From: Diphasiastrum complanatum
Taxonomy: Eukaryota; Streptophyta; Lycopodiopsida; Lycopodiales; Lycopodiaceae
Assembly (NCBI GenBank): GCA_029204225.1
Contig: CM055103.1
Span: 40,524,599 to 40,558,488, forward strand
DNA length: 33,890 nt
Direction: 5' to 3'
In this document: piece after piece, positions 21,376-31,026 of the stretch
Position numbering within the stretch: position 1 is the first letter of the stretch
Layout of the letters: each line of letters starts with the position of its first letter
Notes under the pieces: model-generated
What the model was told of the DNA's origin: nothing
Seen by the model: only the letters and a program-made list of their open reading frames with translations
Database searches by the model: none
Position numbers and translations under genes: made by a program

Positions 21376-23318
21376 CTGACATAGTGATACTTAATTTTAA
21401 TGTGCTTACTCCTAGAATGAAATCTAGGGTTGGTGATAAAGCAATAGCACTTTGATTATCACAAAATAAAGTTGTCAGAGCATATTGTTTCAGACAAACA
21501 TCTGAAAGAAAGTTTCTCAACCATATTGCTTCCTTTGTAGCTTGAGAGGCTGCGATACATTCTGATTCAGTAGAAGATAGAGCTATTGAAGTTTGCTTTC
21601 GACTGTTCCATGAAATGGGACCATTGTTGAGGAAGAATGTAAATCCAGATGTGGATTTATGATAGTCTACATCTCCTGCCCAACTTGCATCTGAATAACC
21701 ACTGAGCCTTATTGAGTTTGTCATTGTTGACTGCCCCATAGTAGCTCGTATATATCGCATAACTCTGATAAGAGCTTTCCAATGTGTAATGCTAGGATTA
21801 GTCATAAATTGACTTAAGGAATTAACTGCAAAAGCTATGTTTGGTCTGGTACAAGTCATTGCGTACATAGGAGATCCTATTATCAAGTGATAAAGGATAT
21901 TCATGCATTTGCTCCTTCCCTTCGACTGTTTGGGGACACTGGTCCTTCGACAATTTGAGTCCTAGGTCCATTGGTGAGTGAGCCGACTTGCAATTCATCA
22001 GATTATATCTGATCAACATATTGTGAATGTATCTTTGTTAATTGATGTAGTTTCGGTCTCTTTGGATTTGAATACCTAGATAGTAATGAGCTTCGCCCAT
22101 ATCTGTCATGTCGAAATTTGATGACAACATTGATTTAGCTTCTTTTATTAGATCGATACTATTGTTGAAAAGCAGTGTCATTCACATACAAAGTGATAAC
22201 AATAAAAGAATGTTGCACTATCTTGAAGTAGACCTTAGAGTATGAAGTGCTTGGTCGATAGCCATGATCGATGAAAAGAGTTGATCCTCTGAAACCATGC
22301 TCTAGCAAATTGCTTCTAGTCATAAAGTGCTCTGTGGAGTTTACGACATGATTCTTTTTACTTTCGATAGTATAACCTTCGAGTTGTATCATGTAGATAT
22401 CTTCTTCGATTAGTCTATTGAGATAGGATGTTTGTACATCCATTTGATGTATCTCTAAATCGGCAGCAGTAGCAAACGACAATAGAAGTCTGATTAAAGA
22501 ATGTTTAACTACTGGACTGAAAGTCTCAATGTAGTCGACATTATGTATATGTGAAGATCCTCTCACGACAAGTCGAGCTTTTCTTTGATCGATACTTTCA
22601 TCCGCCTTGTATTTGATTTTGAAAATCCATTTGCAATCAACTACATTTCTGTTGGCAGGCAATTAGACAATAGTCCAAGTCTGGTTCTTGATGAGAGATA
22701 AATACTCTCTATCCATAGCTTCTTTCCAAAGATCGGAATCGGGTTGACTAAGTTCCTCTTCGACAATAGTCAACTCTTGAATAAGATAAGTAGCAGACTC
22801 ATCAATATACCTTATAGATGGTCTCTTGTCGATCTTCTAGAGATGAGCGAAGTTGATAATTTCCATTATGCTATAGTTGCTTAGCTGCAACATCATCTTC
22901 TTCAGATTCGTTGTTGATAAGCTATTCATCTGCAATAGATGAGCTAGGACTTTCAATAGGATAAGTCGAGTTGGGAACAGTAATGTTCGATAATTCAACA
23001 ATATCCGATAGTTCGACTACATGAGCTTTGCCCTTGTCTTTGAGGTCGATAAACTTATCTTCGATGAAAATGATATCCCGACTGGTGAAATTTATCTTCG
23101 ACTCGACATGATCATATAGCTTATAAGCTTTATCTAAAGTAGTGTAGCTGATGAAAATACATTTGATACTATGGAAGTTGAGCTTCTTCCTGATATCTTG
23201 CGGTATCTACGCATAAGCGATACATCCAAAAATGCGTAGATTCGATAAAGATGGTTTGGAGCTTGTCCAAAATTCATATGGTGTTTTGTCTAAAAGACCT
23301 TTATTCGAACATATATTC
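21376..23318 (-). pseudogene. Copia pol remnant: integrase C-end, reverse transcriptase, RNase H
   Basis: The readable pieces on the minus strand are 23318-22800 (integrase C-terminal region, one early stop after CIAYA), 22662-22159 (reverse transcriptase N-terminal half, with ETFSPVVKHSLIRLLLSFA and MDVQTSYLN) and 21904-21376 (connection and RNase H with the YSDASWAGD and SSTESE motifs and LFCDNQSAIAL). The palm motif after VITL is YVND, with Asn for the first catalytic Asp. A piece between the palm and GSPMYAMTCTRPNIAFAV is partly lost near 22000-22160. Confidence 0.88.
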
Positions 23319-23319
23319 T

Positions 23320-23545
23320 GGTTAGGGCAAGTCATAAGCTTCGTAATAAGTGGAAACAGTAATTGTCTTCCTTCGATAGTGCGTTGTCGTCATCGACGTC
23401 GAGGCCACCTGTTGAGCGATTCTCGAGTAGTTCTGTAGGCTGTGTAGAAACACGAATAAAACTGCAGAACTAAACAAATGAAATGGATGTAGATTAAATA
23501 TCGATTATTCAGATGAATCACTCCCGATAGTAGAATAATCCAACA
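23320..23545 (-). repeat. Right (5') LTR segment of the Copia element
   Basis: A direct repeat of 20986-21214. On the minus strand it starts TGTTGGATTATTC. No primer-binding site follows; integrase-coding sequence abuts it instead. Confidence 0.8.
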
Positions 23546-23849
23546 TCCCAAGATTGCTTCCATGTGCTAAGTAATGTTGATTGGCTTGTGTTTTGGGTTT
23601 AACCATATTTTTCTATGTTCTGTGCATTTTGAAAATTTATGCATGACTAGGCAATTGTTCACTCTCCATATGTAGGTGGAGGCATGGGCAGTCCAATGTT
23701 TGTTTTGAGAATGAGGATCTATATCCTTTATGACATCAATTTGTTTTTTTGTTTTTTGGAGCAACGCTCCAAAGATTTGGTGAGTGGGCCAAGAATCAGT
23801 ATACAAACTATGTTCATCTCAAATGCTTGTGTATTTAATGATTTTTAGG
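23546..23849. other. No gene recognised
   Basis: A minus-strand frame of 79 codons (23806-23567) has no recognisable motif. This stretch lies between the Copia LTR and an older Copia reverse transcriptase fragment. Confidence 0.5.
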
Positions 23850-24079
23850 TTGGATCTTCCATCCAAAATGGGATGCCAATGCAATTACCAAGCATAATCT
23901 TGTCCACTTTGCTACAAAAGCAAATGTTTTCTCATAGTCTTCCCCTTGCTCTGTTCATAGTCTCATAGTCTTTGCTTATGCTTTGTAATAGAACTGTTTT
24001 CATGAAAGTTCATCCTATAAACCTACTTATTATTGATGGGTTTCTTGCTTGGAAGAAGATCTACAAGTTCCCACGTACG
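23850..24079 (-). mobile_element. Second, cryptic Copia reverse transcriptase fragment
   Basis: Read right to left across one frameshift, the minus strand gives RTWELVDLLPSKKPINNK, stop, VYRMNFHENSSITKHK and then QGEDYEKTFAFVAKW followed by LVIALASHFGWKIQ. These are the standard N-terminal blocks of Copia reverse transcriptase (WELVDLP, KWVYR, KHKARLVAKGF, DYEETFAPVAK, LALAAHFGW). The Trp in NNKWVYR is a TAG stop. It is a different subfamily from the neighbouring element at 21376-23318, which reads DCKWIFKIKYKADES, so it is a separate, older insertion. Confidence 0.82.
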
Positions 24080-24273
24080 ATGTCTCAATGCAATCCAATT
24101 CCTCCTTCATTGACATACCTTTGAATCTTTTGCTTTTTCATAGGATGATGGTTCTTGACACTCCAAAATGTCGCTCATTACGTGTAATTTACATGGTAAT
24201 GTTCATGAGCTTTGTTCTCTCTTGATTATTTCCTTGGTTTTTTTTTGTTTTTACTAGATTTTGGATGATTCGT

Positions 24274-24615
24274 CTACGCAATTTTCATGATGGTTTCATA
24301 CCATTTTGGTACCTTTTGAAAAAGTGATATACTTATTGGCAAACTATCCCAAGGTGTGTCTTGCTTCTTCCCTTTGTCACCAACAGGTTTTATCTTCTTG
24401 GCTCCTATCAACAAGTACCTCCCCTTTGTCTCTTCAGTAGGTGGGGTTTGATTATTATTCTCATATTCATCACAATCATAATGCTTGATCTCATAAAGGT
24501 ACAATGCCCTGATCTTCTTCCAAGATTGTAGGACGCTTTTCACCTTCTCCATCACTTCATAATCACCCGATCCATCTAACCTATGCAAGTCATCAAAGAT
24601 CACATCCTCTTACTT
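24274..24615 (-). CDS. Unrecognised open frame
   Basis: The minus-strand frame codes about 110 residues (EDVIFDDLHRLDGSG..., later HYDCDEYENNNQTPP and GRYLLIGAKK). It has a mixed, charged composition that looks more like coding sequence than the other short frames here, but no family is recognised, and there is no ATG close to its beginning; a stop codon lies just before it. It may be an exon or pseudogene piece. Confidence 0.25.
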
Positions 24616-25047
24616 TAGAAGCCACCATAAGGGCCTTAGAAATCATGCATGAACAAGATATCTCCCTCTCATATATTAAACTTATACATCTCTTGACATG
24701 AAGACATACTTGGGCCATGAGTTCATCATGTATACGAGATCATGACAAATGTTGTTCATCAAGATTCATGAACAAGATCTCTTTCTCACTATCAAATATG
24801 TCCATGAGCACACCCCCACAAATATCTCCATTAGCACACTCTCTCATACGCTTAAAATAGACAAGTACGAGCATATATCCGAGAGAAACATAGTTAATCA
24901 ATAAGGAATAATACATTGCTAAGCTCTAAAGTTTAAGCCTAGATATTAACAGTTGTTGTTCGTCAAGATTTCTCACGCTCACAAATGTATCTATATGTAT
25001 GTTATAATCCATCTTTCACAAATTCATCACACATATATGCTCATAAA
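24616..25047. other. No gene recognised
   Basis: AT-rich, with repeated AACAAGATCTC / TTGTTCATCAAGATT words (24648, 24750, 24768) but no coding or RNA feature that I can support. Confidence 0.5.
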
Positions 25048-25195
25048 GACAATTCAAGTTATCCAAAATGACAACTTTATAACCCTCTTCCAATAGCTAG
25101 AGCACAATCTTCAAATGTACCTTGCCTCTCCTATCAAAGGTATGCTCTTCTATGTAACATTGACCACTTGCAATCTTGGTACCATTTGAAGCCAT
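25048..25195 (-). pseudogene. Possible UDP-glucose 4-epimerase N-terminal fragment
   Basis: From an ATG at 25195 the minus strand reads MASNGTKI, then SGQCYIEEHT, a divergent stretch, and VL-stop-LLEEGYKVVILDNLN. The last block closely matches the second strand of the Rossmann fold in UDP-glucose/UDP-galactose 4-epimerases (QLLEEGYKVVVLDNL), and SGQCYIEEHT could be a decayed TGGAGYIGSHT nucleotide-binding loop. A TAG replaces the Gln of LQLL. Only the first 50 or so residues are represented. The match is short, so this is tentative. It could be an exon carried here by a transposon. Confidence 0.35.
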
Positions 25196-25764
25196 ACTAT
25201 AGTGATGGAATCTTTTGCCAAGATAAGTTCACTTCAATTCTACATGTTGCCCTTTCGCAAAGCATACATCAAAATGCTAGAAAAGAAAAATGTAGGTTTT
25301 GTAACAACATACATGCTACTAAATTGCGAATAGAAGCAAAAGAACCTAACCCCTACTTTTATTAATGATGGAAGAACCCAAACGATGCCAAATGACAAAC
25401 ATAATTAAGCTAATGTGCTTAATAGAATATAAAGCATCAAAATAACTACTGAAAACCCTACTGCCTGATGTTAGTCACTAGCTATAATAGTGTCACTAAT
25501 AGAAACAGATGTATTAAAATGGTTGTAGTAGCCACAAAAGGTCATCCAAGGTACAACTACCACATGTCTAACGTTACCAAAGTCATCATGGCATTGCACC
25601 TTTGATCATAAGGCAAGCTATGAAAGAGAATGAAAAAACTCGAAAAAACAAAAGTGCTTACTCGAAAGTACCCTTGCTTTGTTTGCATAAGCAAAATCTC
25701 AAGATAAAATCTGCGTTCCATCTACGTGATTTTGTTGAGTTTTGACTAATTGAGTAATTGATTG

Positions 25765-25817
<53 letters not shown>

Positions 25818-26527
25818 ACTGATTGAGAGACTCAGACTTGTGTGTACCAAGATGCACTACATGGTCTAGTATGTGTCTTGCATCAAATAAAATCTGATCT
25901 CTTACAAGCATGTCGCAATTCAGGTTGCACAATGGCACTCGGAAAATTTCAAGTCTTACAGATATATAGGACTGCATGCATTGTATATAACACATGCATA
26001 TTCCACTATTATGTTGCTCTTTTTCTGCCAAGTCTTAATGCCTGGGAATGGAGTTTCTAGTGAAGTTTACACTGGGTTCAGTGGCCATTGAATTGTGGCC
26101 CAGCCTAACAGCCTCACCATATTTTTTACGCCCACTTTACCCATTGCAAAGGTGGCTAAGAATTCCATTTCCCAATACAAAACTCATGCTCCTGACCGTC
26201 AACACATCCATTACACCCACTTTCCCTTACGCATTGCTTTGGATAGCAATTTTGTTTTTCTAGAATTTATTGACAGGCATATTTTCTACTTTCAAGGCGG
26301 TGTCGCCATCAATGCAGCAGTGGGTGTTGCATACCTTCAGGACAAGTATAACCAATAAACCATTATGAAAGACTGCAAAGCATACTTACTCTACAACAAT
26401 GTAAACAATGGCTTTGGCCTGGAGATATCAAACTCTTGTATTGATGAAACATTGTGATAACAATTTTTTATATAACACAAAAGGTTGCAACTTACATGAT
26501 CTCTCATACAAACTAAACATCGTCTGT
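25196..26527. other. No gene recognised apart from a microsatellite
   Basis: The stretch holds the GA microsatellite at 25767. A plus-strand frame ending at 26355 finishes GGVAINAAVGVAYLQDKYNQ and has a coding-like look, but I cannot name a family. Confidence 0.45.
25767..25814 (+). repeat. (GA)24 microsatellite
   Basis: An uninterrupted run of 24 GA dinucleotides. Confidence 0.97.
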
Positions 26528-26533
26528 TTTATT
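26528..26533 (-). terminator. Possible poly(A) signal of the PPR gene
   Basis: The minus strand has AATAAA about 116 bases past the PPR stop codon, a suitable distance for a plant near-upstream element. Support is from position only. Confidence 0.4.
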
Positions 26534-26648
26534 TGTGGAATTCTCTACTTGCTAGCATGGGGGTTTCTGGTACAAGTGCAATTGACACTGATTAAAATTC
26601 GCTTTGATGGTGTTTTTTTTCAACATGAATACTTTACATTGTTTACCT

Positions 26649-29519
26649 TCACCAGTAATCCTTGCAAGAACAAACACCATCCTCAAAATGATGAAAGCGA
26701 GAAGCATCCCTTACCGTGAGGGATCGTCCAGTGATTTTAGAGATGAACTTGGTGGCAGTGTGGCAGTCACCACACACCCTGAGGTTCTTTAAAATACGGA
26801 GAGGAGTTCCAGGTGGTGAGCTGATTAGCCCAAATGCTATGGCCAGCCTTTCACTGTGATGGTTCAGTGACAGTTCTTGATCTTCCTTTTCCACATCATG
26901 CAGAACAAATCTAGTGTTGGGTACATACCCTATCTGTCTCATTTGCTTATACAGTCTCTCCAATTGTTCATGAATTTCATTAATTTGAGGATGCTCTTCA
27001 TCATTCACTACAAACCTATGCATCTTGTTGTTCATCTCAATCCAAGAATGCCCCGGCTGCTTAAAGACATATCTTTCCTTCCTTAAGTCATGAACCTTAG
27101 ATTTATGATCCCACTTGCCTGAAGCTGCATAGATATTGGATAACAAAACATATGCAGAAGTGCTTTCAGGGTCCAATGCAAGGACTCTCTTTGCAACAAT
27201 CTCCCCCATCTTCATATTCTGATGACTTCTACAAGCACCAAGTAAGGCCATCCAAACAGAAGGGTCTGGCTGGAAAGGCATACTCTTTATCATGATTGCT
27301 GCCTCATCCAAGAACCCAGAACGACCAAGAAGGTCAATTATGCAGCTGTAATGCTCTAATGATGCTGAAACACCATAAAAAGAGCTCATAGACTCAAAAA
27401 AAAACTGCCCTTCATCTACTTGGCCTGCATGGTTGAATGTGGAGAGAAGGCAAAGAAAGGTGGTACTATCAATATCTGTGTTTTCTCGGAACATATTCTC
27501 AAACAAGTGGATGGCTTCCTTGCCCAGGCCATGCATCGCATATCCACCAAGCATCGTGTTCCAAGTGACAACATCACGTTTTGGCATGTTGTTGAACACT
27601 TTCCAAGCATCCTCAATGCTTCCACACTTGGCATACATACCAACAAGGCAGCTGGACACATAAACATCAGCCCCCAATCCTCTTTCAACAACCTTTGTAT
27701 GAATACGCCTGCCTTCTTCCAATGCTGCTAAGCTGGCACATGCATTCAGAACACCCACAAAGGTGGTATTGATTGGTTCAACATCTTTTTGTTGCATCTC
27801 TCGAAAAACCTCTATTGCTTTCTCTGCCAGATCACATTTCACATAGGCCAAAATCATGGCATTCCAGGAAACTATGTCCTTAATGGGCATATTGTCAAAA
27901 ACTCTGCAAGCATCTTCTATGCTACCACATTTGCCATACATGTTTATTAGGTTACTCCCTATTACAATGTCTGAATCCCAGCCCCTTTGAATGATTTGTG
28001 CATGTATCTGCTTGCCATCCTCCAGTGACTCAGTGCTAACACATGCACTGAGGGTACTCACAAAGGTGATCTTATCTGGCTGTACCTGTTCCCGCTGCAT
28101 TTGTGAAAACAATGCCAATGCCATATTCACCAGCCCACATTTGACATAGCCTGAAATCATGGCATTCCAAGTGACCAGATCATGTGAGTTCATGCTGCTG
28201 AAAATTCTGCAAGCATCCTCGATGCTGTTGCACTTAGTATACATGTCAATTAAGCAAGCACTGATGAAGACATCTGACTCCCATCCCCGTTGATTGTTAA
28301 TGCTTGCATGAAAACATCTCCCCTCTTCCAGTGCCAATGTGCTAGCACATGCAGTAAAGATACCCACAAAGGTTATGACGTCTGGTTCCACAGCTTCCCG
28401 TTGCATCTGCGACAACAATATCAATGCCTTCTCTGCCTGATTGCTTTTCACATATCCCTGGAGCATAGCATTCCAAGAAATTACATCAACTACAGGCATC
28501 TCACCAAAGGTTCTGCAAGCATCCTCTATGCTGTCACATTTGATGTACATATCGACTAAACAGCTTCCTACAAAGAGGTCCAATGGGTATTTCCTTAAAG
28601 TGATATGTGAATGGATAGACCTGCCCTCATCAAGTGCCATTGAACTAGCACAGGCATTGAGGACACCTACAAATGTGTAACTATCTGGAATCATTTGCTC
28701 ACGTTGCATCTGTTTGTAAAATTCCATTGCTTTTCCAAATTGGGCGCATTTCAAATAGCCCCCAATCATGGCATTCCACGATCCACTATCATGCATCTTC
28801 ATATTATTGAATGCTCTGCAAGCATCCTCCAAGCTGCTACATTTAAGATACATATCAATAAGGCAATTCCCCATTGAGACATCTGAGTCGTATCTTCGTT
28901 CAATGACCTGTCCATGAATACGCCTCCCCTCTTCCAACGCTGCTACAGTAGAACACGCATTGAGAGCTGCCATAAAGACAACCCTATCTGGTTCCACCTT
29001 GTCTTTTTGCATTCTTATAAAAAGTTGTAGTGCCTCTCGTCCTAGCCCACGTCGGACAAACCCTACTATTATAGTACTCCAAGTAACAACATCATGAGTT
29101 GGCATGCTGTTGAAGACTCTCCAAGCATCTTCTAAACTTCCACACTTGCAATACATGTCAATCAAACAGCTTCCTATGAAAATATCTGATTCCAACCCGC
29201 TTTCCTTGATCTGTCTATGTATATGACGTCCTTCTTCTAGGAATTCTGAGTGAATGCATGCTTTGAGGGCCCAAATGAAAGTGAACTTGTTTGGGCTTAC
29301 ACATTCTGCCTGCATTTGCCGGAAGATGTCTAGTGCCTTGATTTGATCCCCACTTCTCACAGATGTTGCAACCATTGTAGTCCAAGAGAAGACACTCCGT
29401 TGAATTGCATCTGGCGACATAGCGGCCAACTCTACTTTCACCCATGGTGGCGTCTTTTCGTTTATCCACAAGCCCTTTTGGGTTTTCTTGTGCTTAAAAT
29501 CTGGGTATCTTGGATTTTC
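26649..29519 (-). other. PPR-DYW coding exon (intact frame, 956 codons)
   Basis: One uninterrupted frame. The L-motifs repeat CLIDMYxKCxSxEDA six times (for example near codons for [51 protein letters not shown]), each followed by a VxxWNAMIxGYVK S-motif and a MQREQVxPDxxTFVxxLxAC P-motif. The DYW domain has the HxE zinc/catalytic motif at exon residues 888-890, CxxCH at 916-920, and ends in the DYW triplet. No residue needed for a DYW deaminase appears to be missing. The lack of introns inside the PPR part is usual for this family. An out-of-frame ATG in a strong context (GCCACCATGGG at about 29446) precedes the first in-frame ATG. Confidence 0.96.
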
Positions 29520-30357
29520 CTGGTATAATAAGGCCAGGTCCTATTGATAAGATAGAACTTGAGCTACAAAGCATATCGCAATCCATTAAAATCACTTCAG
29601 GGCAGTAGGCTATTAGAGAGCTACCTTTTCAAATCGATGATCCCACCACTGGAAAGGATCTGAGAAAAAGAGCTGCCAAAGTTGCTCTATTCTTTTTCCC
29701 TGACCTGTCACAGAAGTATCGTCACTAAGAACCATCAAAAACCTTGGAAGAGATTAATGTCCAAAACCACAATGAATGTCACAACATGAAATGAGTACCA
29801 AGTCCTACTGGGAGGCATGTAATCTTGGCCAATTTTCCCTTTACCCAAGGAGGGTTTGAAGAGCTGTCCACCCACAGGACCTCCCTAGCTTCCTTATGCT
29901 TAAAGCCCGCTATTCTAGGATTTCTCTGTGAAAACCGTCACATTCACCTGATCAGACAAAAGTTGAAAGCAAGCTAGCGTCAGCAGGAAAATAGAAATTC
30001 TAATTCTAATTTTCCATTCAGAAGCAAGAAACTGCAAAGCACAAAACCGTATGCAATTCAGCTTCACCTTATTCTTGAACCTATTGTCCTGCCACTTGGA
30101 AGGATCAGCAAAGACTAACAGGTAGAGCTCTTCCGAGCTTCTATTTCTTCCTGCACACCAGCACAAAATGGACAGAGGTCACATATTTGTGAAGTTATCA
30201 ACAAAAGCTGAAAACCCTTGACAATCTAATGTTTTCTGATTAAAGCAAGCAGACAAACTGTGGCCTTGAGCTTACTTTCACCTGCATATCGCCCAACAAT
30301 GCTGGGTTCCCAATATCCAGTGGTGAGGCTTTCCAACGACTCTGCCAGTGCTGCCAT
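26649..30357 (-). CDS. Predicted chimeric OSB-type PDF-motif and PPR-DYW protein, five exons
   Basis: Proposed exons on the minus strand: 30371-30276, 30150-30068, 29925-29809, 29699-29625 and 29519-26649. All introns are GT-AG and all joins keep the frame, giving 1,075 residues from an ATG at 30357. Exons 2-5 carry two copies of a motif ending WxDxRxxxK + NPRxxxFKHK...LW...PPWVK, which matches the PDF motif of plant organellar single-stranded DNA-binding proteins. The last exon continues without a stop into six PLS-type PPR triplets of about 101 residues each, an E region, the PG box (PGHSWIEM) and a full DYW domain with HSE, CGDCH and the terminal DYW. The PPR-DYW part should bind organellar RNA and deaminate C to U. 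No OB fold or clear transit peptide is seen upstream, so the 5' end may be incomplete. If the upstream exons are not used, the first in-frame ATG of the last exon is at 29420 (923 residues), and it lacks a targeting sequence. Confidence 0.7.
29425..29699 (-). other. Second PDF motif (canonical) split by an intron
   Basis: Exon 29699-29625 encodes [20 protein letters not shown] and HRFEK. After a GT-AG intron (29624-29520) the next exon begins [18 protein letters not shown] and then [16 protein letters not shown]. This is the form WW-D-R-K-NP-x-x-PDFKHK-x-T-x-x-LW-x(5)-PPWV seen in OSB proteins, including the P-D-F residues that name it. The second half is in the same frame as, and continuous with, the first PPR. 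Confidence 0.78.
29809..30150 (-). other. First PDF motif (degenerate) split by an intron
   Basis: Exon 30150-30068 encodes [20 protein letters not shown] and FKNK. After an intron (30067-29926) the exon 29925-29809 begins [20 protein letters not shown] and continues [14 protein letters not shown]. It is a duplicate of the motif downstream with the intron at the same place, but the name-giving P and D of PDF are replaced (IAGF). Confidence 0.7.
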
Positions 30358-30371
30358 TTGCTCAAAACCTT
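30276..30371 (-). other. Candidate upstream exon of the chimeric gene
   Basis: Between a CTATTGCAG acceptor and a GTAAGC donor, this 96-base segment encodes [20 protein letters not shown] then [11 protein letters not shown] in a frame that joins correctly (phase 1) to the first PDF exon. The ATG at 30357 sits in a good plant context (AAATGGC). A stop lies in frame just upstream of the acceptor. The encoded segment is not a domain I recognise. Confidence 0.5.
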
Positions 30372-30385
30372 CTGCAATAGAGGAA

Positions 30386-30485
30386 TGGTTGATGAGGAAT
30401 GACTATTGCCCAAATGGTTGAGAGGAATGATTATTGCCCAAATTTTGCATGGTTGATGAGGAATGACTATTGCCCAAATTTTGCA
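30386..30485 (-). repeat. Three tandem units of 29-36 bp upstream of the chimeric gene
   Basis: Units at 30386-30414, 30415-30449 and 30450-30485 share TGGTTGATGAGGAATGACTA and TTGCCCAAAT. The first unit lacks the final TTTTGCA. The array ends 14 bases before the proposed acceptor of the first candidate exon. Confidence 0.85.
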
Positions 30486-30875
30486 TGATAAGGGATGGAA
30501 TCCGGAATAATGAAGTGAAGAGATGAGCAGTATTGGAAGATGTCACTAAACAGAGATTGGGATATGCCATCTCACATGGGTATGGAGAATAATGAGAGCA
30601 GAAAACAGATATTTCTTTGGAGCTGCAAGGAATGAGAGCAAAACATATGGTAGTTGCTGCTTTTGTCTCTGTTTTTCCTTTCCTTGCTTTGAGACTGACT
30701 TATATGCTTATGTGGTACCTAGATAAAGTGTACAATGAGTGGCTCAAGGGAAGGCTAATGAAATATGAGGCCTCCCACAAGCTCTCCACCAAATTTTGTT
30801 ATTAAACCTTGAAGGTGACATGCTCTATCTTGGATGCTACATGACTCAGCTCGAAGGTCACATGCTCTAATCTTG

Positions 30876-30980
30876 GTGCTCTAGCTTGGCTAGGCCTATA
30901 TATGGATGTACCTTCCAATGAGTATTGGGTAGGTACCAGTGCTCTAGCTTGGCTAGGCCTATATATGGATGTACCTTCCA
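30876..30980 (+). repeat. Two 42-bp direct repeats
   Basis: Bases 30876-30917 and 30939-30980 are identical copies starting GTGCTCTAGCTTGGCTAGGC, spaced by 21 bases. Each contains a TATATATGG. A looser pair, GAAGGT(G/C)ACATGCTCTA, lies just upstream at 30812 and 30853. Confidence 0.9.
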
Positions 30981-31026
30981 GTAGTGAGTGTTGGGTATTG
31001 CAGCTTTTTAAAAAATTTAATACCAA

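Larger units (their letters stand above)
20986..23545 (-). mobile_element. Deleted Ty1/Copia retrotransposon
   Basis: Two direct repeats (20986-21214 and 23320-23545) are the LTRs or parts of them. On the minus strand they begin TGTTG, and the left one is preceded by a purine tract GGGGGAG (complement of 21215-21221), so the element reads right to left. Between them are, in order, the end of integrase (LLDKTPYEFWT, NLRIFGCIAYA), reverse transcriptase (DCKWIFKIKYKADESIDQRKARLVV, shortened in this copy) and RNase H (SGYSDASWAGD, STESECIAASQATKEAIWLR). The primer-binding site, gag, protease and integrase core are deleted; integrase sequence is joined directly to the right LTR at 23319. The active-site YVDD of reverse transcriptase reads YVND. 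Several stops are present, so it is not functional. Confidence 0.9.

Noticed and set aside
27416-28877. Several short frames antisense to or out of frame with the PPR exon
   Set aside because: They recur because of the repeated PPR units and have no independent support.
30617-30805. Plus-strand 62-codon frame with a hydrophobic segment
   Set aside because: It has no recognisable family, is short, and lies in AT-rich DNA; chance is the simpler explanation.
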